Shown: positions 52,653 through 61,560, numbered from the stretch's first letter. The stretch: DNA of 64,000 nt from Candidatus Desulfofervidus auxilii (GCF_001577525.1 NZ_CP013015.1:62001-126000); one strand, 5' to 3'. The notes: a model not told the origin generated them from the sequence alone. Numbers and translations: made by a program.

Positions 52653-53573
52653 ATGAAAAACAATAAAAAACTACCAAATTTTTTAATTGTAGGTGCTGCA
52701 AAAGCGGGAACAACAAGTTTATATTATTACTTAAAGGAGCATCCAGAAATATATATGAGCCCGATAAAAGAGCCTAAATTTATCACATCTAATTTTTTAA
52801 AATTCCCTTTTAAAGGGAGAGGTGATGAGTTAATAGAAAGAAATATTGTTAAGATATGGGAGGAATATTGTTCTTTATTTAGAGAGGTTAATGATGAAAA
52901 AGCTATTGGTGAGGCAAGTGCTGATAATCTTTATTACTATGAGCAAAGCATACATTATATAAAAAAATTTTTAGGAGACGTAAAAATAATAATTATTCTT
53001 CGCAATCCTATTGAAAGAGCTTTTTCTGCATATATGCATCTGGTAAGAGACAACAGAGAATTTTTAACTTTAGAAGAGGCATTGGATCAAGAGGAAAATA
53101 GAAAAAGACAAAATTGGGAGTTTATTTGGTACTACAAAGATGTAGGGTTTTATTACAATCAGGTTAAAGCTTATCTTGAAAGCTATTCTAAAGTAAAAAT
53201 TTATCTTTTTGATGATTTGAAGAGAAATCCTTTAGACTTGGTACAAGATATATATAGATTTTTAGAAGTCGATGATTTATTTGTTCCCTCAAATATTGGA
53301 GAGAAATTTAATATTTCAGGAGTTCCTAAAAATAAATTGATTAATGAATTTTTAACAAGACCAAATCCTTTAAAATCTGCTATCAAACCGTTAGTTAAGC
53401 TGTTTTTATCGGAACATAATATTCAAAGATTGTATAATGAACTTTTGCAGAGAAATCTCAAAAAGCCTCAAATGAAGCCCAAGACACGAGAATATCTTAA
53501 GAATCTTTATAAGAAAGATATATTAAAATTGCAAGATTTAATAAATAGAGATTTAACCCATTGGCTTAGCTAA
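52653..53573 (+). CDS. Sulfotransferase
   Basis: 306 residues of the PAPS-dependent sulfotransferase family. The 5'-phosphosulfate loop is VGAAKAGTTSLYYYL (about 12-26), and the 3'-phosphate motif is IIILRNPIERAFSAYMH (about 110-126). No signal peptide. It probably sulfates a sugar of a surface polysaccharide or glycan made by the locus that follows. The codon use is more AT-rich than neighbours, suggesting transfer. Confidence 0.88.
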   Translation: MKNNKKLPNFLIVGAAKAGTTSLYYYLKEHPEIYMSPIKEPKFITSNFLKFPFKGRGDELIERNIVKIWEEYCSLFREVNDEKAIGEASADNLYYYEQSIHYIKKFLGDVKIIIILRNPIERAFSAYMHLVRDNREFLTLEEALDQEENRKRQNWEFIWYYKDVGFYYNQVKAYLESYSKVKIYLFDDLKRNPLDLVQDIYRFLEVDDLFVPSNIGEKFNISGVPKNKLINEFLTRPNPLKSAIKPLVKLFLSEHNIQRLYNELLQRNLKKPQMKPKTREYLKNLYKKDILKLQDLINRDLTHWLS

Positions 53574-53577
53574 TAAA

Positions 53578-53709
53578 ATGCTTAACTACATAATAGTAGG
53601 TGCAAAATTTGTGGGTCCGGTAATACCAGAGAGAATAGCGAATAAGTTCTGCTTCCCGCATTCATTTTTTGAAGTTAAAAGAGCCATTACCAGCCTATTG
53701 TCAATATGA
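53578..53709 (+). pseudogene. glf N-terminal remnant
   Basis: 43 codons reading MLNYIIVGAKFVGPVIPERI and AN, clearly the degenerate FAD-binding start of UDP-galactopyranose mutase (the Gly-x-Gly-x2-Gly is broken to GAKFVG), followed by unrelated residues and a stop. An intact glf lies 170 bases away on the other strand. The rest of 53574-53879 shows no gene. Confidence 0.6.
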
Positions 53710-53879
53710 GAATATGAGTAAGAAATTTATAGTTTCATCCGTATGCTTGCAAGTGATAGAGACATTAGAGCTCAAGGAATCCATGTGAGCAGAGTATTAA
53801 AAGAATATAATGAAGATGCCTATTAAGGGCCATCTGGTGAATGACAGAACCTAGAAAGTTGTCTTGTGCGTAAGCTCAG

Positions 53880-54974
53880 TTAAATCATTTTAATGCTTTC
53901 CATTCCCCTTTTTACACACACATCCATATTTAAATATTTATATTCTGCCAATCTGCCTATAAAAAACACCGTTTTCAATTTTTTAGCCCGATTTTTATAT
54001 TTTTCATACATCTCCTGAGTTTCTTTTTTAGGAATAGGATAACAGGGAACATTTTTATCTATAACATGGTCTTGAGGATATTCATAGCAAATGCTGGTTT
54101 GGGAGTGTTTTTGACCGGTTATGTGTTTAAACTCTGTAATGCGTGTAAAATCAAACTCATTTGGGTAATTCACTACTGCTACAGGTTGAAACCATTCCTG
54201 GTTTAAAGTCTTGAAAGCAAAATTCAGGCTGCGATAGGGTAGGGGACCAAATTGATAGTCAAAGAAATAATCAATGGGACCTGTATAAACCATTTTGTTA
54301 AATTTAATATCATTGATAACATTTTTGTAATCGGTATTCAAAACCAATTCAATGTTTTTATGGTTCAACATCCTTTCAAACATCTTTGTATACCCATCTT
54401 TGGGTATGCCTTGATAAGGGTCAGTAAAATATCTATCATCACGATTAAAACGGATAGGAATGCGCGCCGTTACATCTGGACTCAATTTTTTTGCTTCTAT
54501 CCCCCATTGTTTCAAAGTATAATTCTTAAAAAATGTTTCATAAAGAAACCTACCCATTCTCGCAACAACCATATCTTCAGCATTTTTAGGCTTCTCTATA
54601 GGCACTCTATTCTTCTCAACCCAACTTTGCATTTCTCCCTCCGTAAAATGGCGTTCAAGAAGTTGCTCCAATGTTTTAATATTTACAGGAAAGGAAACAA
54701 GCTTTCCATCTACAAAAGCCAAAACCTTGTGAGTATAAGGCAACCATTTGGTAAAATTAGAAAGATAATCCCACACTTTTTTATATTTTGTGTGGAAAAT
54801 ATGAGGACCATATTTATGGACTAAAATCCCCACTCCATTATAATAATCATAGCAATTTCCACCGATGTGCTCTCTTTTTTCTACTATTATGACCCTTTTG
54901 TTCATCTCCCTAGCCAAAACTGCGGCTGCCGTAATTCCTGTTATTCCAGCTCCAACAATACAAACGTCATACAT
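53880..54974 (-). CDS. glf: UDP-galactopyranose mutase
   Basis: 364 residues. The FAD loop is CIVGAGITGITAAAVLA (about 5-21), and HIGGNCYDYYNGVGILVHKYGPHIFHT (in two parts, about 36-62) is the family core. PYRSLNFAF and the FTRITEFKH segment carry flavin and substrate residues. It converts UDP-galactopyranose to UDP-galactofuranose, so the organism makes a galactofuranose glycan. It overlaps the glycosyltransferase gene by eight bases and is the last gene of the operon. Confidence 0.96.
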   Translation of the reverse strand: MYDVCIVGAGITGITAAAVLAREMNKRVIIVEKREHIGGNCYDYYNGVGILVHKYGPHIFHTKYKKVWDYLSNFTKWLPYTHKVLAFVDGKLVSFPVNIKTLEQLLERHFTEGEMQSWVEKNRVPIEKPKNAEDMVVARMGRFLYETFFKNYTLKQWGIEAKKLSPDVTARIPIRFNRDDRYFTDPYQGIPKDGYTKMFERMLNHKNIELVLNTDYKNVINDIKFNKMVYTGPIDYFFDYQFGPLPYRSLNFAFKTLNQEWFQPVAVVNYPNEFDFTRITEFKHITGQKHSQTSICYEYPQDHVIDKNVPCYPIPKKETQEMYEKYKNRAKKLKTVFFIGRLAEYKYLNMDVCVKRGMESIKMI

Positions 54975-55851
54975 AGCTCACTTTCTCTTTTTTACACAGG
55001 CCTTTTAAAAAACCAAATATAAATCCAACAGAAAACTTTGCCATATTAATATTTTTAAAAGTTGGATAGATTATTCGACATAACCATCTAGCCCCATTTA
55101 TGACTAAAAGGATTTTTAAATAAAAAGGATATTTTGATTGAGCAAAAGAATAACCCACAGCTTGTGGTTTTTTTAAATCTTTTACAATAAATGGTGGATG
55201 GTAATATTGAATTGCATCAGTCTTAATATATTTATAACCTTTTGCTAAAAATCTTATGGCAAATTCTACATCTTCCTGGCCAATAAAATTATTATCAAAT
55301 CCTTTTAATTCTATCAGACACTTTCGCCTATAGGCCATACAGCGGTTTGTGAAAAAGTATGGGTCATGATAGCTATATTTAGGTTTGATTAAACAAAAAG
55401 AAGCATTGCCTTTTGGGATGACAGCCATAAGAGATGCATCTATTTTAAAATAATTATAAAGATTACTTAAAAATTGAGGTTCTAAAATAACTGTATCATC
55501 ATCCAAAAAAAGAACAATTTCCCCTCTAGCTTTAGAAATTCCATAATTACGCATATAACCCATTTTACCATGATTAGTTGAAGGAGCGAAATAAGAAATA
55601 TTTAATGAATAAAATTCATCCTTTAAATTTCTGCCTAATTCTGTGCCACCTTTGTCTTCAATAAGGATTACTTCAAAGTTTTTTTTATTAAATTTCTGCC
55701 ATAAAAGACAATTTAATATGCTTTTTATTAATGAAATTCGTTTCCAAAAGACAAAAACACAGCTTATTTTATAACAGTCTTCTTTTTCCCATTCCCATAA
55801 ATCGCCTTTTGGAGGATTTTTTAATAGGGTTTTGAGAATTTTCTCTCTCAT
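54967..55851 (-). CDS. Glycosyltransferase family 2
   Basis: 294 residues with a GT-A fold: SCVFVFWKRISLIKSIL, VILIEDKGG and LFLDDDTVILEPQFL (the DxD-type metal site, about 115-129), then GQEDVEFAIRF near 190. No membrane segments apart from a C-terminal hydrophobic patch. It may transfer galactofuranose or another sugar made by the adjacent enzymes. Confidence 0.82.
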   Translation of the reverse strand: MREKILKTLLKNPPKGDLWEWEKEDCYKISCVFVFWKRISLIKSILNCLLWQKFNKKNFEVILIEDKGGTELGRNLKDEFYSLNISYFAPSTNHGKMGYMRNYGISKARGEIVLFLDDDTVILEPQFLSNLYNYFKIDASLMAVIPKGNASFCLIKPKYSYHDPYFFTNRCMAYRRKCLIELKGFDNNFIGQEDVEFAIRFLAKGYKYIKTDAIQYYHPPFIVKDLKKPQAVGYSFAQSKYPFYLKILLVINGARWLCRIIYPTFKNINMAKFSVGFIFGFLKGLCKKEKVSYV

Positions 55852-55879
55852 CGGTCATGCAGATTTTTTATATTCATAA

Positions 55880-56719
55880 TTAATAAATTGCCAGAGCAAT
55901 TCCAGCCAAAAAAAGAACAACAGCCATCCACAAATGATGGTCTTTGATAAGGGTTTCTATGGGGTCTCCTCCTTTTCCTACTAAAACTAGTTTAAGATAA
56001 CGCAAAATTCCATAGGCAGCAGGAATGGCAGTATAAATTAAATGATTTCCCTTTTCCACTGCATAAATTACATACATCACTAAAGAGGAAGCCCCGGTAG
56101 TAACAAGACATAGATTTAAATACTCTAGGTCATAATCTGATAATACCGCACGGTGTTTTTGAGCCTGCTCTTTAAGTAGGACTATTTCTGCCCGTCTTTT
56201 CCCAAAGAAAATAAGCAGAGATATAAGAAAGGTTCCCATAAATAGCCAGGAGGAAACTGTTATTTTAGTAGCTATCCCTCCTCCTGTTATTCTTAATAGA
56301 TAACCAAAAGACACAATAAATATCTCTAAAAGGGGAATGCGTTTTAAAAAAACAGAATAAGAAATATTTAATAATATATAAATGCCTATAACTATAAAAA
56401 AATCTCTACCTAGATTATAAGAGAAACAAAAAACCACAATTAAACATATTACCGCTAAAATAATTGCTTGAAAGACGGAAATATCCCCTCTAGCTAAAGG
56501 ACGATTTTTTTTAATTGGATGATTGCGGTCAGCATGAAGGTCTAAGATATCATTAACAATATATAAACTACTGGCACAGAAACAAAAACTAAAAAACGCC
56601 CATAGACTTAGCAAAAAAATCTGTTTTTCTAAAATCTTTCCAGCAAAAAAGACAGGGGCAAAAACCAGTAAGTTTTTCACCCAGTGCTTAATCCGTATTA
56701 ATTTTACCCAGGAGCGCAT
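55880..56719 (-). CDS. Polyprenyl-phosphate phosphoribosyltransferase-like UbiA protein
   Basis: 279 residues with about nine membrane helices. The UbiA metal motif NDILDLHAD (about 56-64) and the following HPIKKNRPLARGDIS are characteristic of decaprenyl-phosphate 5-phosphoribosyltransferase (DPPR synthase). In actinobacteria that is the first step to the arabinofuranose donor. Its place beside glf suggests furanose-sugar donors for one glycan. It overlaps the upstream gene by 32 bases. Other prenyl acceptors are possible. Confidence 0.82.
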   Translation of the reverse strand: MRSWVKLIRIKHWVKNLLVFAPVFFAGKILEKQIFLLSLWAFFSFCFCASSLYIVNDILDLHADRNHPIKKNRPLARGDISVFQAIILAVICLIVVFCFSYNLGRDFFIVIGIYILLNISYSVFLKRIPLLEIFIVSFGYLLRITGGGIATKITVSSWLFMGTFLISLLIFFGKRRAEIVLLKEQAQKHRAVLSDYDLEYLNLCLVTTGASSLVMYVIYAVEKGNHLIYTAIPAAYGILRYLKLVLVGKGGDPIETLIKDHHLWMAVVLFLAGIALAIY

Positions 56720-57773
56720 TAATAGCCTCTTTTACTTCATTTACACTGATTTCCTGCATACATCTGGCATCATAAGGGCATGGGGGTGTGTAACCAAACT
56801 TGGTGCAGGGACTACAGGGAAGATGTTTATTTATAATAATGCTTTTACCGTCCCTTGGTGCCCATTTTTCTTCTATACCTGGCCCAAACAAGGCCACAAC
56901 AGGTGTCCCAACAGCTATAGAGAGGTGCATAATTCCAGAATCAGTGGTCAAAAGCAACTTTGTCTGTGAAAGTATCTGAGCAGTTTCTAAAATAGACACC
57001 TTTCCAGCCCGATTTATATGCCCTTTTAAACCTTCAATAATATAATCGGCTGTTTTTTTATCTTGTTTACCCCCAACAACTACCACTTTTATTCCATTTT
57101 TATTCAGCCATCTTGCAATTTCCCTAAATCTTTCTTTAGACCACTTTCTCTCTTCAATACTTGCTCCAGGAAAAATAGCCACCCATTGTGTATCTTTTTC
57201 CAATTTTATTGAGCTATTTTTAATAGAAAAAAACGGCCTTTTTATATTAATTTCAATTTTTCCCATTATGGGTTCAAGTAATCTTAAAAAACTAAAGATT
57301 TCATAATCTTTATGACTGTAAGAAATGGGGTGAGTAAAAAGCCTTGTTCTTTCATTGGTAGAAAATCCTATCCTTACAGGTGCTCTGGTAAGATAAGCCA
57401 CCACTGCTGAAAGACGGTGCCATTGCTCGGTGTCTATAACCAAATCATATTTTTTCTTCATGGCCAAAAACAGTTCTAAATTTCTATCATAAAGAAAGAC
57501 CTTTTTAAGGTAAGAAATTCCCTCAAAGATGCCAGCATTCCTTCTTTCAGCTAGGATGTAAATCTCAGTTTGAGAAAAATAATTATGCAATACATTCAAA
57601 GCAGGTAAAAGCAAAACTGCATCTCCAATACCTCCTGGGCGAATGACCAGGATTTTTTTGGGTGGAAAACGGCTCTTTAAATCCTGTTTACCAAAAATGG
57701 CACAGAGTTTAACTGCCAGAGGACCAAAAAAACTATCCAATTTTTTCAGTCCATAAATATGTCCCCATGACAT
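56688..57773 (-). CDS. Glycosyltransferase family 9 (heptosyltransferase-like)
   Basis: 361 residues of the GT-B heptosyltransferase fold: ILVIRPGGIGDAVLLLPAL (about 40-58), IFPGASIEERKWSKERF and TDSGIMHLSIAVGTPVVALFG (about 285-305), plus a Cys-rich segment near 325-340 (CSPCTKFGYTPPCPYDARC). It may add a sugar to lipopolysaccharide core or to the glycan of this locus. Three bases separate it from the upstream TPR gene. Confidence 0.83.
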   Translation of the reverse strand: MSWGHIYGLKKLDSFFGPLAVKLCAIFGKQDLKSRFPPKKILVIRPGGIGDAVLLLPALNVLHNYFSQTEIYILAERRNAGIFEGISYLKKVFLYDRNLELFLAMKKKYDLVIDTEQWHRLSAVVAYLTRAPVRIGFSTNERTRLFTHPISYSHKDYEIFSFLRLLEPIMGKIEINIKRPFFSIKNSSIKLEKDTQWVAIFPGASIEERKWSKERFREIARWLNKNGIKVVVVGGKQDKKTADYIIEGLKGHINRAGKVSILETAQILSQTKLLLTTDSGIMHLSIAVGTPVVALFGPGIEEKWAPRDGKSIIINKHLPCSPCTKFGYTPPCPYDARCMQEISVNEVKEAINALLGKINTD

Positions 57774-57776
57774 GTT

Positions 57777-59534
57777 TTAAAGAATACCTTCATGAGTTTT
57801 CTTTCTAATTTTCTCTAACCATTCTGCAGCATGACCAGCCAGTTCGGTCCCAGGATTGCTCTCAATCACTTTTATGAAATATTTTTTTGCTCTGGGATAA
57901 TCTGCGGTTATCCAACAAATTATTCCCATCTGATAATAAGCAGGTTGATACTTTTTATTGAGTTTTAAGGCCATCTGAAAATTATGCCTTGCCTTTTTCA
58001 ATAACTTATCATCAAATATTATTTCATTGTGGGATATAATCTTTTTAGCTCGCTCAAAATACCAGACTCCAAGACCATAATAAGCCTGATAGTAGGGATA
58101 ATATTCAATGGCCTTTTCATACCACTCCTTAGCAAGCTCAGGCCTTGTTTTAAAATAAGTCTTAATATAAATACTTCCTAAACCTGTAGCCACAATGGCC
58201 TTATATAATTTTATTTTATCTTCATTGATAGATACTTCCTTTCCTAGAAAAAATGGCATATTCAGACTTTCTTTAAACTGCTTAATGGCCTCTGTTACCT
58301 TTCCTTCTTTATAGAGAGAAATCCCATACCAATGTCGGGGTAGTCCAAATTCAGGGGATTTTTTCACTGTATCTTCCCATAATTTAACATTATCTGTCCA
58401 GATTAAATGGCGTTTATATGTAGTCCAACCAAAGGACAACAAAATAGCCAGAACAAGAACACTGACTAATTTGGGTTTCCTTAAAAACGCTTTTTGCATT
58501 ATATAACCCAGAAAAAGACAAAAACCCATTGAAGGTATGTATAAATACCTTTCAGCGACCGGTGTTGCACCCAAACCACCCCAAACCACACATACTGCAG
58601 GAGCCAGAGTTAACAACCACCAAAAAATGGTTAGCCCCAGATTTGTTTTTCTTTTAAAAAAGGCATAAATGCCTAAATAAAGAATTAAAGCCATGGTGAT
58701 TATAGAAAAAAAATTAAATAAAATATTATCAGGTAGCTTCCCGATGAAAAAATTCAATCTAAATGGGAACAAAGTTTTATACATATAAAACCCATAGGCC
58801 TTTATTGCCAAAAAAATAGAATTGGTTAGACCATGATGTTTTATAGCAGGCAAAATGATTGTGGTGATAGCAGATTGACGCAAATACAAATAAACAATCC
58901 CTAAAATGAGAAACACAAAAAGGCTATAAAGATAAATTTTCCTTTTTTCTGTCAAAAAGGCATATAATGGACATAAAATAAATAAAGTCATACCTATCTC
59001 TTTAGCCCCAGCAGAAAAGACAGCAAACAAAAAAGCCATTAAAAAGGCCCTTTTGTCTTTGTATTTCAGGTAATAAACGAAATTGATAAAACTAAGCAAG
59101 AAAAACAAACCACAAATCAAATCAGTGCGACCAGCAATCCAGCTGACTGATTCGGTATGCACAGGGTAAAGGGCAAAAAAAATCCCAGCCATTAAAGCAA
59201 GTGTTTTATTTTCCCATAGTAATTGAGCAAGCACAAAGAGCAAAATACAGTTACAGAAATGTAAAAGGACGTTTGTCAGGTGATAACCTAAAGGATTATA
59301 ATGCCACATAAACTGGTCTATTAGGAAAAACAAGCTGACTACTGGACGATAGTACTTTCCACCCCACCGGGTAAAAAAACTATAATTTCTTACGGCGTTT
59401 ATTTCTTGAGTAATGATTTTTTCATCATCCCAGACAAGAGGGGCCTTGAGTAAGGGGAGATAAATATATAAGATTGCCAGGAATATAAGCCCAAGGAGAA
59501 ATATGTTTCTCTTTTTAGATAGATTAATCAACAC
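57777..59534 (-). CDS. TMTC-like membrane glycosyltransferase with TPR repeats
   Basis: 585 residues. The first ~370 residues hold about nine to eleven membrane helices with the early acidic motif WDDEK (about 36-40), YYRPVVSLFF, YPVHTESVSWIAGRTDL and ERYLYIPSMGF, the pattern of TMTC-type O-mannosyltransferases (GT-C). About four TPR units follow (about 400-580). In this layout the TPRs bind a protein acceptor. It is the first gene after the pilin terminator, suggesting pilin O-glycosylation. Confidence 0.75.
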   Translation of the reverse strand: MLINLSKKRNIFLLGLIFLAILYIYLPLLKAPLVWDDEKIITQEINAVRNYSFFTRWGGKYYRPVVSLFFLIDQFMWHYNPLGYHLTNVLLHFCNCILLFVLAQLLWENKTLALMAGIFFALYPVHTESVSWIAGRTDLICGLFFLLSFINFVYYLKYKDKRAFLMAFLFAVFSAGAKEIGMTLFILCPLYAFLTEKRKIYLYSLFVFLILGIVYLYLRQSAITTIILPAIKHHGLTNSIFLAIKAYGFYMYKTLFPFRLNFFIGKLPDNILFNFFSIITMALILYLGIYAFFKRKTNLGLTIFWWLLTLAPAVCVVWGGLGATPVAERYLYIPSMGFCLFLGYIMQKAFLRKPKLVSVLVLAILLSFGWTTYKRHLIWTDNVKLWEDTVKKSPEFGLPRHWYGISLYKEGKVTEAIKQFKESLNMPFFLGKEVSINEDKIKLYKAIVATGLGSIYIKTYFKTRPELAKEWYEKAIEYYPYYQAYYGLGVWYFERAKKIISHNEIIFDDKLLKKARHNFQMALKLNKKYQPAYYQMGIICWITADYPRAKKYFIKVIESNPGTELAGHAAEWLEKIRKKTHEGIL

Positions 59535-59623
59535 TTTATCTCTACTCAGATATTACCACAAACCGAAAAAACTGGCAAAATCATCTCTGGCCTCCTCAAA
59601 TGCAAAGATGCAACCCCTGTTTA

Positions 59624-59651
59624 AAAAAGGCCAGGTGGACCTGGCCTTTTT
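59624..59651 (-). terminator. Rho-independent terminator of the pilin gene
   Basis: Stem AAAAAGGCCAGGT (59624-59636) and ACCTGGCCTTTTT (59639-59651) pairs perfectly with a two-base centre. On the minus strand it follows the pilin stop by about 20 bases and ends in a T run. It ends pilin transcripts ahead of the glycosylation genes. Confidence 0.85.
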
Positions 59652-59671
59652 GAGTCTGAATTAACTAACTA

Positions 59672-60322
59672 TTACTTAGCAGTCCAAGTAGTAGTTGGTG
59701 AACCACCACCATTAGCGCCAGCAAATTCGTCAGTCGCGGTTGTCACAGTAGGAATAGTCAAACCACTAGGAAAGGTGCCTGTGCCACCAGCGGCAATTGT
59801 TCCAGTCCCTGGCCAATTGGGATTTCTCACCCAGTAAATAGTGGCATCATTATCTCCATCCACACCATAGGCAGTATCACCATCTATATGGATGGCCACA
59901 CATTGATAAGTCATATTATTTGTACCTTCGGTACTGCACCGAACAATGCAACCAGCAGCCACTTCATAAGGTTGAGTACCAACAGCACTTGTTACCGCAT
60001 TTGTACCGGTAATCACTCCACCAGCGGATGAGACTGAGGCTGGGGCAAGAGGACCACCTAATATGGTTCCACCTCCACTACCGCCAGTAGTACTAGTAAG
60101 GGTTAAGTTATTAGTAACACCATAACAATCAATCTGTTCCTGCACACTTGCTTCTGCATTCCTGCCCAATTGAACCTGGGCAATGGCCTTTTTGTTTCTG
60201 GCCTTCATGACATACGCCTTGTACTGAGGCACCGCAATAGCTGCTAAAATAGCAATAATGGCCACCACAATCATCAACTCAATCAGGGTAAAACCTTTTC
60301 TGTTTTTCATCTTTGTCAACAT
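59672..60322 (-). CDS. pilA: Type IV pilin (PilA-like)
   Basis: 216 residues from the ATG at 60322, which sits eight bases after AAAGGAGG. The short leader ends RKG and mature FTLIELMIVVAIIAILAAIA has Glu at +5, the class IVa pilin signature. The C-terminal domain (about 75-216) is rich in Gly, Thr, Ser and Asn with four cysteines, which suits O-glycosylation. It stands alone between a sigma-54 promoter and a terminator. The length is longer than the short electron-conductive pilins of Geobacter. Confidence 0.92.
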   Translation of the reverse strand: MLTKMKNRKGFTLIELMIVVAIIAILAAIAVPQYKAYVMKARNKKAIAQVQLGRNAEASVQEQIDCYGVTNNLTLTSTTGGSGGGTILGGPLAPASVSSAGGVITGTNAVTSAVGTQPYEVAAGCIVRCSTEGTNNMTYQCVAIHIDGDTAYGVDGDNDATIYWVRNPNWPGTGTIAAGGTGTFPSGLTIPTVTTATDEFAGANGGGSPTTTWTAK

Positions 60323-60346
60323 TTTTTTCACCTCCTTTCTTTCTTA

Positions 60347-60414
60347 ATAACCATTTACTATTTACTAATCACTATTTACTAATTACTGCCTTTCCATCAC
60401 CTCCTTTCTTTAAA
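60347..60414. repeat. Short tandem-like repeat and duplicated pilin leader
   Basis: The run ACCATTTACTATTTACTAATC and its variants (60350-60385) is a degenerate tandem of TTACTA(A/T)T units. On its far side the pilin leader sequence TCACCTCCTTTCTTT (60328-60342) is repeated at 60398-60412, so the ribosome-site region is duplicated about 70 bases apart. Confidence 0.65.
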
Positions 60415-60446
60415 ATTTAACTGCTTCTTTTGGCTGTAATAATATA

Positions 60447-60464
60447 AAGCAAATCTCATGCCAA
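60447..60464 (-). promoter_or_regulatory. Sigma-54 promoter of pilA
   Basis: Read on the minus strand TTGGCATGAGATTTGCTT fits the -24/-12 consensus (TGGCA-N6-TTGC) at nearly every position. It lies about 125 bases upstream of the pilin ATG. This suggests RpoN and a PilR-like activator control pilin expression, as in many proteobacteria. Confidence 0.75.
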
Positions 60465-60714
60465 GATAAAATGTGCTATTTTAAAAGGTTTTTGTTTTTT
60501 AAAGGGGTTTAAAGGTGACTATTTTTGTCTATAAAATGACAATTTTAGGCATTAATGCCACCCAAAACTTTACACTATAATAATGCCTGCATTTTTAACC
60601 CGCTCAAGGACATTTTTTTTGGCAAAATGAGTAATAATGATGGGGATTACTGTTTTACTAATTGTACCTTTTTTAACCTGAGACTAACGAAAAATAATTA
60701 AATATGGTCTAAAA

Positions 60715-61560
60715 AATCCAAATTTCAAAATCCAAATGCCAAATGAAATCCAAATGTCTAAATGCCAAAACATTAAATCAGTGAGTAGTGAAATAGTGAG
60801 GGAATGAAATAGTCAAATGTAGTGGAATTGGGGTCTAACCTACAAAATACAGTTAAGAAAATAGAAAACGGAAAACAGAAATTCCCAGTTTCCATTTCCA
60901 ACGTGTAAACTTGCCAACTTTCCAACTTGCAAACTTTGTTCTTGTTTAAATTTTAAAATTAAACTATAATTAAGCAAAAGTGAATACAGGAGATAAATAT
61001 GAATAAAAAGGCCATATTTTTTTAATTATCTCTTTTACTTTTTTATCCGCCTCAGCCCTCCTTGCTCAAGATGGCTTTACTCAAAAAGACAGAGAATTAT
61101 TGATTGAGTTAAAAGTAAAAATGGGAGAGATTGATAAAAGATTTGAGCAAATGATGGATTTTTTAAAAATATTGTCAGCTATCTTTACTAGTTTAGTCAT
61201 AGCAGTAATTGGTTTTGCTTATTGGGATAGGCGCACAATCATTAAGAACGTTCAAACGTGCTAACGTGTAAACGTGCATAAAGAAGGAAAAGAGGAAATG
61301 GGAAAAGGAAAACAGAAAATAGAAATTCCCATTTCCCAATTCCCATTTCCAACGTGTAAACTTGCCAACTTTCCAACTTGCAACTTTGTAATGCCTCAAT
61401 CAAAATGACTAAGGACTAAGCACCAAGGACTAAGGACTAGGAACTAAGCACTACGCACTAAGGACGTCTCATCGTGCAAACGTGTAAACGTGCTAACGTT
61501 CCAATTTGACAGAAGACGATTTTGCATTTTTCAATTTGCATTCTGCATTGAGCCATTGCG
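60715..61560. repeat. Patchwork of degenerate short-repeat families
   Basis: Several unrelated low-complexity quasi-repeats follow each other: AAATCCAAATGCCAAATG (60722-60775), TAGTGAAATAGTGAGGGAA (60783-60820), AATTCCCATTTCC and TTGCCAACTTTCCAACTTGC (60874-60939 and again 61317-61389), AACGTGTAAACGTGCTAACG (61246-61278, 61471-61500), GACTAAGGACTAAGCAC (61404-61465) and TTTGCATTTTTCAATTTGC (61521-61556). The 60874 and 61317 copies are near-identical direct repeats of about 65 bases flanking the broken gene at 60999-61264. Confidence 0.75.
60999..61264 (+). pseudogene. Small membrane protein gene with a homopolymer frameshift
   Basis: An ATG with a good AGGAGA ribosome site starts MNKKAIFF, but a run of seven T (61017-61023) makes a stop. 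Adding one T would continue to a signal-peptide-like SFTFLSASALLAQDGFTQKD, then RELLIELKVKMGEIDKRF (coil) and SAIFTSLVIAVIGFAYWDRRT (membrane helix). It resembles small, uncharacterised membrane-anchored proteins ending in WDRRT. Either a pseudogene, a phase-variable gene or a sequencing error. Confidence 0.7.

Noticed and set aside
61404-61500. Possible CRISPR array
   Set aside because: The repeated words are degenerate and contiguous with no constant-length spacers, and no cas genes are in the window.
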